Below the pieces are notes generated by a model. The model was not told the origin of the DNA. It did no database searches and saw only the letters and a program-made list of their open reading frames with translations. Shown piece after piece: positions 41,579 to 52,371 of a DNA stretch of 64,000 nt; position 1 is the stretch's first letter, and every line of letters starts with the position of its first letter. The DNA comes from Patescibacteria group bacterium (GTDB taxonomy: Bacteria; Patescibacteriota; Gracilibacteria; UBA1369): the NCBI GenBank assembly GCA_963169655.1, contig CAUJCM010000001.1:248001-312000 (forward strand), read 5' to 3'. The translations under genes were made by a program, and so were the position numbers.

Positions 41579-41785
41579 ATGGCGATTAGTGTAAAAAGGA
41601 ATCCAAAAGAATCAGTTGAAAGGCTTATTGCTAGATTTAATAAGAAAGTTCAATCTAGTCGTATTTTACCTGAATTAAAAGGCAGAAGATATTTTCAAAA
41701 ACCTTTAAAGAAGAGACAAATTAGAGCTGCTGCAATTATGAGAAGTCATTATCGAACTTTGAGAGAGAAAATGAAATTTTATTAG
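41579..41785 (+). CDS. rpsU: 30S ribosomal protein bS21
   Basis: The 68-residue, very basic protein matches bS21: SVKRNPKESVERLIARFNKK, then LPELKGRRYFQKPLKKRQIR and a helical tail. bS21 lies near the 30S platform next to the anti-Shine-Dalgarno helix. It has its own promoter, a strong ribosome-binding site and a terminator, so it forms a monocistronic unit. Confidence 0.95.
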   Translation: MAISVKRNPKESVERLIARFNKKVQSSRILPELKGRRYFQKPLKKRQIRAAAIMRSHYRTLREKMKFY

Positions 41786-41793
41786 AGATTATT

Positions 41794-41828
41794 AAAGTGC
41801 TTTATGAATTTCATAGAGCACTTTTTTT
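41794..41828 (+). terminator. Rho-independent terminator of rpsU
   Basis: A long inverted repeat, AAAGTGCTTTATGAA (41794-41808) against TTCATAGAGCACTTT (41809-41824 region), is followed by a T-run. Confidence 0.85.
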
Positions 41829-41840
41829 GTGCCTTTTTTT

Positions 41841-42680
41841 ATGAATATTACTATTGAAGAAAATTTAGATTTTGCAAAGCAAAAAGGTTTAAATAACATT
41901 GATAGTTGGGCTTTGATGAAATTTGTGACCGGAATGGAAGATTCTAAATTATTTTTAAGTAATGATCGTGAGCTTACATTAGAGCAAAGAGATTTTTTTA
42001 TAGAAAATGTAGAAAATTTATTAAATGGCAAACCTTTAGCTTATATAACAGGTAAAAAAGAATTTTATAATTTAGAATTTTTTGTAAATAATAATGTTTT
42101 AATTCCAAGGCCTGAATCAGAATTAATTGTAGATATGGTTTTAGAGTTTGTGAAGAAAAATGGTTTGAAAGATGTAATTATTGCTGATATTGGTACAGGT
42201 TCTGGCTGTATTTTATTAGCAATTATTAAGAATTTAAAAGAGTCAAATGGTATTGGGATTGATATTTCTAAGAAAGCTCTTGAAGTAGCTAATAGTAATG
42301 CGGAAAATTTAGGGATTGGAAAGCAAATTACTTTGTTAAATTGTGATTTATTGGATAGTTTTAATGACAAAGTAGATATTATTGTGGCTAATTTACCTTA
42401 TATTGGTAAAGTCAGATTTAATTTTGTTGCTGGGAATGTTTTGAATAATGAACCTGAAATTGCTTTATTTGGTGGTGATGATGGTTTAGACTTGTATAGA
42501 AAATTATTTCAACAAATAAATCAAAAAACTTGGAAACCTAAAATTATGTTTGGAGAATTTGGTTTTGGACAGGAAGAATTAATGTTAGACTTGCTTAGAC
42601 AATATTTTAAAGAATATCATTTTGAAATTATTAATGATTTAGCAGGTATTCCAAGAATTTTTATAGTTAAATTTAATTAA
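41841..42680 (+). CDS. prmC: Release factor glutamine methyltransferase PrmC (HemK)
   Basis: The enzyme methylates the GGQ glutamine of peptide-release factors, and the next gene is prfA. An N-terminal helical domain precedes [14 protein letters not shown] and the SAM site [15 protein letters not shown]. The substrate motif, usually NPPY, reads ANLPYIG. I start it at ATG 41841. A GTG at 41829 would add four residues but lies in the T-run of the rpsU terminator. The order prmC-prfA with a 5-base gap supports the assignment. Confidence 0.94.
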   Translation: MNITIEENLDFAKQKGLNNIDSWALMKFVTGMEDSKLFLSNDRELTLEQRDFFIENVENLLNGKPLAYITGKKEFYNLEFFVNNNVLIPRPESELIVDMVLEFVKKNGLKDVIIADIGTGSGCILLAIIKNLKESNGIGIDISKKALEVANSNAENLGIGKQITLLNCDLLDSFNDKVDIIVANLPYIGKVRFNFVAGNVLNNEPEIALFGGDDGLDLYRKLFQQINQKTWKPKIMFGEFGFGQEELMLDLLRQYFKEYHFEIINDLAGIPRIFIVKFN

Positions 42681-42685
42681 AAATT

Positions 42686-43762
42686 ATGATTGCAGATAAA
42701 TTACAGAATTTAGAAGATGAGTATGTTAAAATAGAAAATTCTATGGCTGATCCAAATATTATTTCTAATCAAAGTGAATATTTGAGGTTATCGAGGAGAT
42801 ATAAAGAATTAGAAGTTATTGTTAATTTATATAGAGAATTTAAAAAATTTGAGATTCAATATAAAGATGCTGAAGAAATTTTAAATACTGAGAATGATGA
42901 AGAAATGAGAGATTTTGCAAAAGAACAATTAAAAATTGCAAGAGATCAATTAGAGAGAATAGAAGAAGCTCTAAAAGTTGAATTATTACCGAAAGATCCC
43001 AATGACTTTAAAAATGCTATTGTGGAAATTAGAGCTGGGGCTGGAGGTGAAGAGGCTTCTTTATTTGGTGCAGAACTTGCTAGAGCTTATATGAGATATA
43101 TGGAGCATCATCAATATAAAATAGAAATGATTAGTCAAAGTGATGCAACTGCTGGAGGAATTAAAGAAATGATTTTTAAAATTGTTGGTGGAGAAATGCC
43201 TTACGGAATTATCAAATATGAGTCTGGGGTACATCGAGTTCAAAGAGTTCCAATTACTGAAAATAAAGGGAGGGTTCATACTTCTACAATTACTGTCGCG
43301 GTTCTTCCAGAAGCAGAAGAAGTTGATGTTGTTATTAAAGATAATGATTTGAAAATTGATGTGTATCGATCAAGTGGTCCAGGAGGACAAAGTGTTAATA
43401 CTACGGATTCAGCAGTTAGAATTACTCATTTGCCATCTGGTTTAGTGGTGTCAATGCAAGATGAAAAGTCACAATTAAAAAATAAAGCTAGAGCTTTAGA
43501 AATTTTGAGAACTCGTCTATATGCTTTAGAACAAGAAAAAAGACAAAAGGAGCTTGGTGAGCAAAGACTTGCCCAAATTGGAAGTGGTGATAGGTCTGAA
43601 AAAATTCGAACTTATAATTTTCCTCAAGATCGTGTGACAGATCATCGTATCAATAAAAGTTGGTCAAATTTACCTGGAATAATGGAAGGTGATTTACAAG
43701 ATATTTTTGAATCTTTAAGAATGGAAGATCAGGCGCAGAGGTTGGCAGAGGCAGCTGGATAG
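42686..43762 (+). CDS. prfA: Peptide chain release factor 1
   Basis: RF1 ends translation at UAA and UAG. The 358-residue protein has the peptidyl-hydrolase motif [15 protein letters not shown] near residue 233. The recognition tripeptide is PIT ([17 protein letters not shown]), the PxT form of RF1 rather than the SPF of RF2. The N-terminal coiled coil is complete. TGA stops in the window imply that an RF2 is encoded elsewhere. Confidence 0.97.
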   Translation: MIADKLQNLEDEYVKIENSMADPNIISNQSEYLRLSRRYKELEVIVNLYREFKKFEIQYKDAEEILNTENDEEMRDFAKEQLKIARDQLERIEEALKVELLPKDPNDFKNAIVEIRAGAGGEEASLFGAELARAYMRYMEHHQYKIEMISQSDATAGGIKEMIFKIVGGEMPYGIIKYESGVHRVQRVPITENKGRVHTSTITVAVLPEAEEVDVVIKDNDLKIDVYRSSGPGGQSVNTTDSAVRITHLPSGLVVSMQDEKSQLKNKARALEILRTRLYALEQEKRQKELGEQRLAQIGSGDRSEKIRTYNFPQDRVTDHRINKSWSNLPGIMEGDLQDIFESLRMEDQAQRLAEAAG

Positions 43763-43785
43763 TGATAATTTGTGGGGTGAAATTT

Positions 43786-44157
43786 TTAAAATAATCGGAA
43801 ATTTTTGATTCCATCAGTTATTGTATTTGTTAAATCTCCCATTTTACCAACAGCAGACTGAATAGAATCTCTCATTGAAGAGTAATTTTCTTGTAAAGAA
43901 ACTACTGATTGATTAATTGAATCTAAATAATTTTTGAATGATAAATATCCCAAAATAATTAATAAGATGGAAATCATATATGGAATAAGTTGAATGAAGA
44001 TTTGAATATTTCTTTTCCTTATTTCTTCTTTATGTTTTTGAGCTGTAATTTCTAATAGTTTATGTAAATTGTGGTTTTGCTCTTTTAGTAAACTGATGAT
44101 TAACTTTAAACTTTTTGTTTTTTCAGAAGTTTTAGACTCAGAATTTATTTTTTCCAT
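43786..44157 (-). CDS. Small membrane protein with coiled coil, unknown function
   Basis: The 123-residue protein has a charged, helical N-terminal half (residues 15-50), one or two membrane helices (about 53-75) and an amphipathic helical tail of the kind seen in membrane-remodelling or methyl-accepting linkers. No known domain is recognised. It converges with prfA and diverges from tatD. Confidence 0.55.
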   Translation of the reverse strand: MEKINSESKTSEKTKSLKLIISLLKEQNHNLHKLLEITAQKHKEEIRKRNIQIFIQLIPYMISILLIILGYLSFKNYLDSINQSVVSLQENYSSMRDSIQSAVGKMGDLTNTITDGIKNFRLF

Positions 44158-44213
44158 CTTGTACTTTTAATTATTTTTACATTAGTATAATGGAGAATTT
44201 TTAAAAATCGAAA

Positions 44214-44993
44214 ATGAAATTAATTGATACTCACTCTCATATTCATTTTTCAAAAGATTTTCCTGATTTTGAAGAGGTTTTGATAAGAGCGAAAGAGGCA
44301 GGAGTTTATAAACAAGTTTTGGTTGGTTGTGATGTCGAAGACTCATTTGAAGCTTTTAAGGTTGCAAAAAATTTTGATGATTTGTTTTGGACTTTTGGTA
44401 TACATCCACATTCAAGTGATCAAGGAAATGAAAAAATTTATGAGATGCTTAGTGAGATTTTGGCTGATAAAAATGAAGATTTTGAAAAATTACCAGTTGC
44501 TATTGGTGAAATTGGTTTAGATTATTTTAGAAATTTACAAAGTAAAGAAACACAGATTGAGGCTTTTATTAAACAATTAAATATTGCCAAAGAATTTGAT
44601 TTGCCAGTGATTTTACATATTCGAGATGCTTTTGAAGATACTTTTAAGATTTTAGAAAAAGAGAAAAATAGTAAAGTACTTTTACATTGTTTTAGTGGAG
44701 GTATTAAGGAAGCTGATTGGGCATGGAATAGGGGATTTATGGTTTCTTTTTCAGGTATAGTTACTTATAAAAAAAATCTAGAATTACAAGAATGTGCCAA
44801 GATTGCTCCTAAAGATTTATTTGTTGTGGAAACTGACTGTCCATATTTAGCCCCACAAAAATTTAGAGGGCAAAGAAATGAACCAGCTTTTGTGGCTGAA
44901 ATTGCAAAACTTATTGCTGAACTTAGAAATATTTCTGCAGAGGAATTAGCTATATTGACTACTTCAAATGCTGAGAGGTATTTTAAAATTTAA
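44214..44993 (+). CDS. tatD: TatD-family metal-dependent DNase
   Basis: The 259-residue TIM-barrel hydrolase has all the metal ligands: IDTHSHIHF (His-x-His), GEIGLDYFR (Glu), ILHIRDA (His), LLHCFSGG (His) and VETDCPYLAP (Asp). The C-terminal FRGQRNEPAFVAEIAKLIAE is also typical. Family members trim 3' DNA ends. A TATAAT box at 44186-44191 lies 22 bases before the ATG. It overlaps radA by 4 bases, tail to tail. Confidence 0.95.
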   Translation: MKLIDTHSHIHFSKDFPDFEEVLIRAKEAGVYKQVLVGCDVEDSFEAFKVAKNFDDLFWTFGIHPHSSDQGNEKIYEMLSEILADKNEDFEKLPVAIGEIGLDYFRNLQSKETQIEAFIKQLNIAKEFDLPVILHIRDAFEDTFKILEKEKNSKVLLHCFSGGIKEADWAWNRGFMVSFSGIVTYKKNLELQECAKIAPKDLFVVETDCPYLAPQKFRGQRNEPAFVAEIAKLIAELRNISAEELAILTTSNAERYFKI

Positions 44994-46360
44994 GTGAAAA
45001 GTAATTTAGCTACTTTTTCTATATCTTCTAATTCAATAATTTTTATTGCTTTATTAGCTTTTAAAGGTTTATCGCTTTTAGCTGTGATGATTGTTGTGAA
45101 ACCTAATTTTTCTGCTTCTTTGATTCTTTTATTGATATGACTAGCTGGTCTTAATTCACCTGATAAACCAATTTCTCCTAAGAATACTGTTTTTTCTGGT
45201 AAGGGTATTTTTTTGAAGGAAGAAATGATGGCTGCAGCAATAGACAAATCGACTGCTGTTTCTTGTAATTTAAATCCTCCAATAATATTTACAAAAATAT
45301 CTTGAGAATTTAAATTGATTTTTAAAAACTTTTGTAAAACTGCGGATAGAAGCTGCAATCTATTGATATCAAAGCCACTCGCTGTCCTTTTTGGATAACC
45401 GAAAACTGTATGATTTGTTAAAGCTTGTACTTCTAAAATTAATGGGTGGCTCCCCTCAAGAGTTACAGTAATTGCAGATCCAATAGCATCTTTTTTACGA
45501 CCTTGTAAAAATATTTCTGATGGATTTTTAATTTCTTCTAAGCCACTTTCAACCATTTCCATAATTGTAATTTCATTGGTAGATCCAAAACGATTTTTTA
45601 AACCTCGGATAATTCTTAGATGTTGATGTCTTTCCCCCTCGATAAATAAAACAGTATCAACTAAATGTTCTAAAACTTTGGGACCTGCCAAATCTCCATC
45701 TTTATTGACATGACCAATAATTAAACAGCTGATATTTTGGCCTTTGCAAATTTCCATTAATCTTTCAGTACAATATCTAATTTGGCTTATGCTTCCTGGC
45801 AAAGCACTCAATTCAAGAGAATATAGAACTTGAATAGAATCAATTACTAAAAATTTTGGATTTAAAGTATTGATTTGGCTCAAGATATTTTCCAAACAAG
45901 TTTCTGATAAAAGTGAAATATTTTCTGATTGAATTTTAAGTCTTTTGGCTCTTTCGGCAATTTGTAAAGTGGATTCTTCTCCTGAAATATATAAAACTGC
46001 TAAATTTTCTTTAGCGATATCTGCAGAAATTTCTAAAGTTAAGGTAGATTTTCCAATTCCTGGTTCACCACTTAAAAGAATCATACTGCCAACTTTTAAA
46101 CCTCCTCCGAGAACTGTATTTAATCCTGGATATTTTAAATTGATTCTTTGATTATTAACTTGGAAATTGTGATTAAGTGAGATAGCAGTATTGGGGCTTG
46201 TATGCGGAAATTTAGATTGGCTAATACTATTTTTTTTATTAGGAATAATTTGTTGTTCTTCTTGAAAAGTATTCCACTCATTGCAGTCTGGACATTTCCC
46301 AATCCATTTTGGGCTTTGATAACCACAATTATTGCAAAGATAAATGACTTTAGTTTTCAT
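44990..46360 (-). CDS. radA: DNA repair protein RadA
   Basis: RadA drives branch migration in recombination. The 456-residue protein has an N-terminal zinc finger (CNNCGYQSPKWIGKCPDC), a RecA-like core with Walker A SGEPGIGKSTLT near residue 93, the RadA-specific KNRFG motif (IRGLKNRFGSTNE), and a Lon-protease-like C-terminal domain (IGSAITVTLEGSHPLILEVQ ... FLGEIGLSGELRPAS). All features are intact. Confidence 0.96.
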   Translation of the reverse strand: MKTKVIYLCNNCGYQSPKWIGKCPDCNEWNTFQEEQQIIPNKKNSISQSKFPHTSPNTAISLNHNFQVNNQRINLKYPGLNTVLGGGLKVGSMILLSGEPGIGKSTLTLEISADIAKENLAVLYISGEESTLQIAERAKRLKIQSENISLLSETCLENILSQINTLNPKFLVIDSIQVLYSLELSALPGSISQIRYCTERLMEICKGQNISCLIIGHVNKDGDLAGPKVLEHLVDTVLFIEGERHQHLRIIRGLKNRFGSTNEITIMEMVESGLEEIKNPSEIFLQGRKKDAIGSAITVTLEGSHPLILEVQALTNHTVFGYPKRTASGFDINRLQLLSAVLQKFLKINLNSQDIFVNIIGGFKLQETAVDLSIAAAIISSFKKIPLPEKTVFLGEIGLSGELRPASHINKRIKEAEKLGFTTIITAKSDKPLKANKAIKIIELEDIEKVAKLLFT

Positions 46361-46363
46361 AAA

Positions 46364-47494
46364 TTATTTTTTTAAGACTTGATTATAAACCTTTGTGGTT
46401 TCAATGGCCATTTTATTTGCAGAAAAATTTTGCCAATATTTTTGATTATAATTAATCATTTTTTCTCTTAAATTTTTATTGGTGATAAGTAATTCTATGG
46501 CTTGGGCTAGAGATTGAGGATCTTTTATTGGAGTTAAAATTCCATTATTTTTACTTTGTATTATTTCTGGTATACCGCCAATTTTGCTTGCTATTATCGG
46601 TAAATTGTTTTGCATAGCTTCTAAAATAACTAATCCAAATGCCTCTTTGATACTTGGTAAAATAAATATGTCTGCTGCTTGCATCAATTTATTAATATCA
46701 TCTCTTTGCCCAAGCAAAATTATTTTATCAGTGAGATTTAAACTGAAGATTAATTTTTCTAAATCTTTTTTTTCTGGCCCATCACCTGCAATGATTAATT
46801 TAATTTGAGGATATTTATTTATGATTTTTTTTATAGCTTGAATTAAATATTTATACCCTTTTCTTGAATGTAAAGTTCCTGCTGAAAAAATGATAATTGA
46901 TTTTGTATTTGCTTGAAAGATTTCCTTTCTTATTTGATTTCTTTCTTGAGTAGTAATTTTGTTTTTATTTTCCTCAATTCCATTATGAATAGTGATAATT
47001 TTGGAGCTGATTTTTGAATATAAAGATGCCATTAACTTTTGATTTGCTTTAGATACTGTAATTATTTTTTGAGGAATTTTTAAAGTTAATTTTTTGTAAA
47101 TATTTTTGAAAAAGTTTAATTTAAATGGGTCATGCTCGGTAATTATCAATGGAATTTGATATTTTTTTGCTATTAGAAATGCATATTTAGAAGCCATAGG
47201 ATTCCAAATTTGCGCATGTATGAGATCGGGATTTTCTTTTTGAATAATTTTTTTTAACTCAAAATAATTTTGAATACTATTTTTTGATTTAATATTGGTA
47301 ATTATTAAATTAATTTTTTCTTGGTGAATCTTTTGATACCAAGTTTCTAGGGAAGGGGATTTACGAGTGACGATTATAGGTGTGAATTTTTGTTTATTTA
47401 AATGTTTAACAAGCAAATAGAGTTGATGTTCAGCTCCTCCATAAAGTGGAGTATCTGTATAAAATAAAATTTTATATTTTTTGGTATTATTCAA
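46364..47494 (-). CDS. Glycosyltransferase family 4 protein
   Basis: The 376-residue GT-B enzyme begins with a Rossmann-type start (ILFYTDTPLYGGAEHQLYLL). The nucleotide-sugar domain follows: FSAGTLHSRKGYKYLIQAI, IAGDGPEKKDLEKLI, then ADIFILPSIKEAFGLVILEAM containing the E-x7-E motif. Such enzymes commonly use UDP- or GDP-sugars to build surface glycans. It is separated from radA by 3 bases. The acceptor is unknown. Confidence 0.92.
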   Translation of the reverse strand: MNNTKKYKILFYTDTPLYGGAEHQLYLLVKHLNKQKFTPIIVTRKSPSLETWYQKIHQEKINLIITNIKSKNSIQNYFELKKIIQKENPDLIHAQIWNPMASKYAFLIAKKYQIPLIITEHDPFKLNFFKNIYKKLTLKIPQKIITVSKANQKLMASLYSKISSKIITIHNGIEENKNKITTQERNQIRKEIFQANTKSIIIFSAGTLHSRKGYKYLIQAIKKIINKYPQIKLIIAGDGPEKKDLEKLIFSLNLTDKIILLGQRDDINKLMQAADIFILPSIKEAFGLVILEAMQNNLPIIASKIGGIPEIIQSKNNGILTPIKDPQSLAQAIELLITNKNLREKMINYNQKYWQNFSANKMAIETTKVYNQVLKK

Positions 47495-47565
47495 GTTTGA
47501 ACATAAAAATTTTACTGAATTTTACCTGTGAAAATCTCTGAAAGCAAAATTCTTAAAAAATATAA

Positions 47566-47594
47566 TTGAATTTAAATCGATAGCGTGTTAACTT
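47566..47594 (+). promoter_or_regulatory. Possible promoter of tRNA-Lys
   Basis: TTGAAT (47566-47571) and TAACTT (47589-47594) are 17 bases apart, 16 bases upstream of the tRNA. Confidence 0.4.
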
Positions 47595-47610
47595 TTCCAC
47601 GCAAATATTT

Positions 47611-47686
47611 GGGTTAGTAGCTCAGTTGGTAGAGCGGCTCCCTCTTAAGGAGATGGTCCCCGGTTCGAGCCCGGGCTGACCCACCA
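47611..47686 (+). tRNA. tRNA-Lys (anticodon CTT)
   Basis: The acceptor GGGTTAG/CTGACCC, the standard D arm (GCTCAGTTGGTAGAGC), the anticodon loop CTCTTAA and the T arm CCCGG-TTCGAGC-CCGGG are clear. CCA is encoded. The sequence resembles E. coli tRNA-Lys. It lies 17 bases before mutM. Confidence 0.95.
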
Positions 47687-47703
47687 AGATTTGATCTTTA
47701 TTT

Positions 47704-48528
47704 ATGCCAGAATTACCTGAAGTTGAGACAGTGATTAGAGAAATTAAGCCTTTTTTAATAGGTAAAAAATTTTGGAAATTAGAAGTTTTTAATAAAAATA
47801 CTTTTTTACCATCTATAAAAGATTTTGAAATTTATTTGCCTGGTAAAAAGATTTTAGATGTTTATAGAAGAGGTAAATATATTATTTTTGAATTATCAGA
47901 AGATTTTGTAATGGTGGTGCATTTGCGAATGACAGGTGCTTTATTAATTAGTCAAATTCAAAGAAATAAAAAGCATTTTTGTGCAGAATTTATTTTTAGT
48001 GATGCTAAAAAACTTTATTTTAGAGATATTAGAAAATTTGGGAGGATTTATTTGTATAAAAAAGATCAATTTTTAAAGGAAACTGGTATTAATAAATTAG
48101 GGATTGATCCAATTGTTGATGACTTTACCTTAAAAAATTTTGTGGATAATTTTTCTATGAAAAGAGGAGTTTTAAAGAAAAATTTATTAGATCAAAGTAT
48201 TATTGCTGGAATTGGAAATATTTATGCTGATGAAATTGCTTTTAAATCTAAACTTCATCCATTGTCAGAAGTAGGGAAACTTAATAATAAGGATTTAAAA
48301 AATATTTTTTCTTCAGTTAAAGAGGTTTTAGAATTGGCTATTGAAAATAATGGAAGTAGTATTGAAAATTTTGTGGATGCAAAAGGTCAAAGTGGACATA
48401 ATCAAAATTATTTACAGGTTTATGGTCGTAAAGGTGAGAAATGTTTGAGATGTGATTTTATTTTAGAAAAGATAAAAGTTATGGGAAGAGGGACTTATTT
48501 TTGCCCTAATTGTCAGGAATTAAAGTAA
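47704..48528 (+). CDS. mutM: Formamidopyrimidine-DNA glycosylase MutM (Fpg)
   Basis: Fpg excises oxidised purines and nicks the DNA. The protein (274 aa) starts PELPEVETVIREI with the catalytic Pro-Glu. It has the helix-two-turn-helix block KKNLLDQSIIAGIGNIYADEIAF and the C-terminal zinc finger CLRCDFILEKIKVMGRGTYFCPNC. The motif QVYGRKGEKC precedes the finger. It is complete and probably cotranscribed with tRNA-Lys. Confidence 0.96.
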   Translation: MPELPEVETVIREIKPFLIGKKFWKLEVFNKNTFLPSIKDFEIYLPGKKILDVYRRGKYIIFELSEDFVMVVHLRMTGALLISQIQRNKKHFCAEFIFSDAKKLYFRDIRKFGRIYLYKKDQFLKETGINKLGIDPIVDDFTLKNFVDNFSMKRGVLKKNLLDQSIIAGIGNIYADEIAFKSKLHPLSEVGKLNNKDLKNIFSSVKEVLELAIENNGSSIENFVDAKGQSGHNQNYLQVYGRKGEKCLRCDFILEKIKVMGRGTYFCPNCQELK

Positions 48529-48537
48529 GTTGAATTT

Positions 48538-48564
48538 TAAAAAGACCTTTCAAAGGTCTTTTTA
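48538..48564. terminator. Terminator after mutM
   Basis: The hairpin AAAGACCTTT/AAAGGTCTTT (48541-48550 with 48552-48561) has a one-base loop and ends in T. It abuts the 3' end of the opposite-strand tRNA-Leu. Confidence 0.8.
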
Positions 48565-48651
48565 TGGTGCTGAGAGAGGGAATCGAACCCTCACATCATT
48601 GCTGATACGGGATTTTAAGTCCCGCGCGTCTACCAATTCCGCCATCCCAGC
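48565..48651 (-). tRNA. tRNA-Leu (anticodon TAA)
   Basis: This class II tRNA on the minus strand has acceptor GCTGGGA against TCTCAGC (weaker inside), anticodon stem CGGGA/TCCCG with loop CTTAAAA, a long variable arm, and T arm GAGGG-TTCGATT-CCCTC. CCA is encoded. UUA is very frequent in these genes, so it should be a major tRNA. Confidence 0.95.
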
Positions 48652-48713
48652 GAACTACGCAGAAATTTTTTACTATAAAATTTCGAATAAGTAAAACTGA
48701 TTTTTAAATTTTC

Positions 48714-49319
48714 TTAATTTATACTAAATGATTGAATAATTTTTTTAAGTTGTTCTACATTATATGAGCTTTCTTCAGGTGAATATGAAGCTAAAATTAT
48801 ATATCCATTTTTATCTTTTACTCCAAAACTTTGAGCAAATTTATTGATTGGATCTGTGGCATTTAGTCTTGCATTAAATTCAATATAGTAAGTTTCTTCT
48901 TGTTTTCCTCCAATATTAATATTTACTAATTCTCTTTTAGTTTCAGTATAGTCAAGTAAGCCGGTTTGTTGTCTATTTAATATCGCTTTAGCATAATCTA
49001 ATGAGCTTTGGTTTTCTTGTAATGGATTTCTCACTATATTTACATTTGCAGTAAATGTTTCATTTTTAATATTATTTCTAACTACAACTTGAGTCTCTTG
49101 TGGAATTTCACTTGTAAAGTCTTTTGGTTCAATTAAATCCCATTTTTCTGGAAAATTAAAACTGAATTGATTGTTTATATATTTTAAAGTTTGTTGATAA
49201 GTATTATCTTCTTGTTTAGGTCCAGAGCCTCCACTATCACTAGTTGACAAACAACCTGACAATAATAATGAACTAATGAAAACTAAAGAAAAAAATTTTA
49301 TTTTGTGATTTTTAGTCAT
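48714..49319 (-). CDS. Lipoprotein with PsbP/DUF1795-like domain
   Basis: The 201-residue protein has a lipoprotein signal peptide with lipobox LLLSGC at about residues 19-24, then a Ser/Gly linker. Residues 45-200 have the pattern NNQFSFNFPEKWDLIEP ... TANVNIVRNPLQE ... YIILASYSPEE. This resembles the single-domain PsbP / DUF1795 fold common in surface lipoproteins. It would be a substrate of the Lgt at 8887. The function is unknown. It lies 10 bases after clpP. Confidence 0.72.
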   Translation of the reverse strand: MTKNHKIKFFSLVFISSLLLSGCLSTSDSGGSGPKQEDNTYQQTLKYINNQFSFNFPEKWDLIEPKDFTSEIPQETQVVVRNNIKNETFTANVNIVRNPLQENQSSLDYAKAILNRQQTGLLDYTETKRELVNINIGGKQEETYYIEFNARLNATDPINKFAQSFGVKDKNGYIILASYSPEESSYNVEQLKKIIQSFSIN

Positions 49320-49329
49320 TATAATTTAA

Positions 49330-49935
49330 TTAATTAATTACTTTATCTACTAAACCATATTTTAATGCCTGTTCAGCTGACATAAAGTTATCTCTATCCG
49401 TGTCTTTTTCAATAGTTTTGATGTTTTGTCCTGTATGTTTAGCTAAAATTTTATTTAAGGTTTCTCTAGTCTTTGTAATATGATTAGCGTGAAGAATTAT
49501 ATCTGATGCTTGTCCTTCGGTTCCTCCAAGTGGTTGATGGATCATGACTTCTCCATGTGGTAAACAATATCTTTTTCCCTTGGCTCCTCCAGCGAGCAAC
49601 ACTGCTCCCATTGAAGCACAAATTCCCATGCATACTGTTGATACATCTGGTTTAATATGTTGCATAGTATCATAAATAGCTAGCCCTGCTGTTACCATTC
49701 CACCAGGGGATTGAATATACATAGTAATATCTTTTTTAGGATCTTCTGATTGTAAGAATAGTAATTGAGCAATAATAGTATTAGCCACATCATCGTTAAT
49801 TGCAGACCCGAGAATAATGATTCTATCTTTTAATAGTCTTGAGTAAATATCATAAGCTCTTTCACCGAGGTGAGTTTTTTCTATAACTGTTGGAACTAAT
49901 ATTGAGCCATTTTGAATGTTTTTATTTTGATTCAT
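49330..49935 (-). CDS. clpP: ATP-dependent Clp protease proteolytic subunit ClpP
   Basis: This 201-residue serine protease forms the double-ring chamber fed by ClpX or ClpC. It has the N-terminal gate [23 protein letters not shown], the catalytic Ser in [15 protein letters not shown], the His in VMIHQPLGG and the Asp in [20 protein letters not shown]. The length is standard. Confidence 0.97.
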   Translation of the reverse strand: MNQNKNIQNGSILVPTVIEKTHLGERAYDIYSRLLKDRIIILGSAINDDVANTIIAQLLFLQSEDPKKDITMYIQSPGGMVTAGLAIYDTMQHIKPDVSTVCMGICASMGAVLLAGGAKGKRYCLPHGEVMIHQPLGGTEGQASDIILHANHITKTRETLNKILAKHTGQNIKTIEKDTDRDNFMSAEQALKYGLVDKVIN

Positions 49936-50020
49936 AGAAAATTTAAAAGTTATTTTGATGCTATGATTATAGCATTATCTTGGGTTTAATAAAAATAATA
50001 AAAAAAGTCGAAGAATTTTC

Positions 50021-50049
50021 TTGACTAATCTAAAAGCTTTATATATTAT
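50021..50049 (+). promoter_or_regulatory. Promoter of the 16S rRNA unit
   Basis: TTGACT (50021-50026), a 17-base spacer and TATTAT (50044-50049). About 180 bases of leader follow before the mature 16S. Confidence 0.8.
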
Positions 50050-50131
50050 GCCGTCGCTTTCTACTTTGGAGGTGTATTTATTACTACATTTAAAGCACTT
50101 CAGAAAAAGGAAAAAGCATTTGGAACTTTAA

Positions 50132-50153
50132 CATTTAGAATGTAGTAGAGATT
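50132..50153 (+). other. 16S processing stem, 5' arm
   Basis: These 22 bases are complementary to 51952-51973 with one G-U pair, bracketing the 16S gene as an RNase III-type processing stalk. The adjoining GAGTTGG (50154-50160) also pairs with CCAACTC (51940-51946). Part of the arm (50139-50147) can pair instead with 50082-50090. Confidence 0.8.
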
Positions 50154-50237
50154 GAGTTGGAATTTTGTGAGACTATATTTATATAGTTATCACTACAAAC
50201 TTTGAAATTATTATAAATTTTCTTACGAGAAAATTTA

Positions 50238-51878
<1,641 letters not shown>

Positions 51879-51951
51879 CTAGGAGTCTTGGCAAAATTTA
51901 GCAATAAATTTTAGCAAGGTCGACATTATGTATATAATGCCAACTCTTTTA

Positions 51952-51973
51952 AATCTCTACTACATTCTGAATG
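51952..51973 (+). other. 16S processing stem, 3' arm
   Basis: Reverse complement of 50132-50153 (one G-U), completing the 16S processing stalk. Confidence 0.8.
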
Positions 51974-51979
51974 TTATTA

Positions 51980-52010
51980 AAAATAACCACTATTTGTGGT
52001 TATTTTTTTT
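51980..52010 (+). terminator. Rho-independent terminator of the 16S unit
   Basis: The stem AATAACCAC/GTGGTTATT (51982-51990 with 51996-52004) is followed by six to eight T. It would end transcription before tRNA-Ala. Confidence 0.85.
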
Positions 52011-52021
52011 GTAAAATTAGT

Positions 52022-52049
52022 TTGCATTTTTGTTAGCAATATTTATAAT
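52022..52049 (+). promoter_or_regulatory. Promoter of tRNA-Ala
   Basis: TTGCAT (52022-52027), a 16-base spacer and TATAAT (52044-52049), 19 bases before the tRNA. Confidence 0.65.
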
Positions 52050-52068
52050 AGGCAGGCTTATTGAAAAT

Positions 52069-52144
52069 GGGCTCTTAGCTCAGTTGGTAGAGCGCCTCGT
52101 TTGCACCGAGGAGGTCAGGAGTTCGAATCTCCTAGAGTCCACCA
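52069..52144 (+). tRNA. tRNA-Ala (anticodon TGC)
   Basis: Acceptor GGGCTCT/AGAGTCC (one G-U), D arm GCTC-AGTTGGTA-GAGC, anticodon stem CCTCG/CGAGG with loop TTTGCAC, T arm AGGAG-TTCGAAT-CTCCT. CCA is encoded. Confidence 0.96.
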
Positions 52145-52266
52145 TTAAATTCATAGTATTCATTTTACTACGTCGACTGTGAATTTTCTTCTCTCGCAAT
52201 ACTCATTTGTATTGCTCGGTCAGAAAATTCTTGACTCCTTGTAAAATAAGCACTTTGAATTTAATG
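52143..52266 (+). other. Long nested inverted repeat between tRNA-Ala and tRNA-Ile
   Basis: Four nested complementary pairs lie in register: CATTAAATTCATAGT (52143) with 52252-52266, ATTTTAC (52162) with GTAAAAT (52241), GAATTTTCT (52181) with AGAAAATTC (52222), and GCAATAC (52196) with GTATTGC (52209). Together they make a rod-like hairpin of about 124 bases. It begins at the CCA of tRNA-Ala. Confidence 0.75.
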
Positions 52267-52371
52267 AGAGCATTAATTTGATCATTAAAATCGCATTTAT
52301 GTATTGGACTTAATTATAGAGTATTTTTATCAACAATTTGATGGAAGTATCTTGTGATTAATCTTGTTTTA

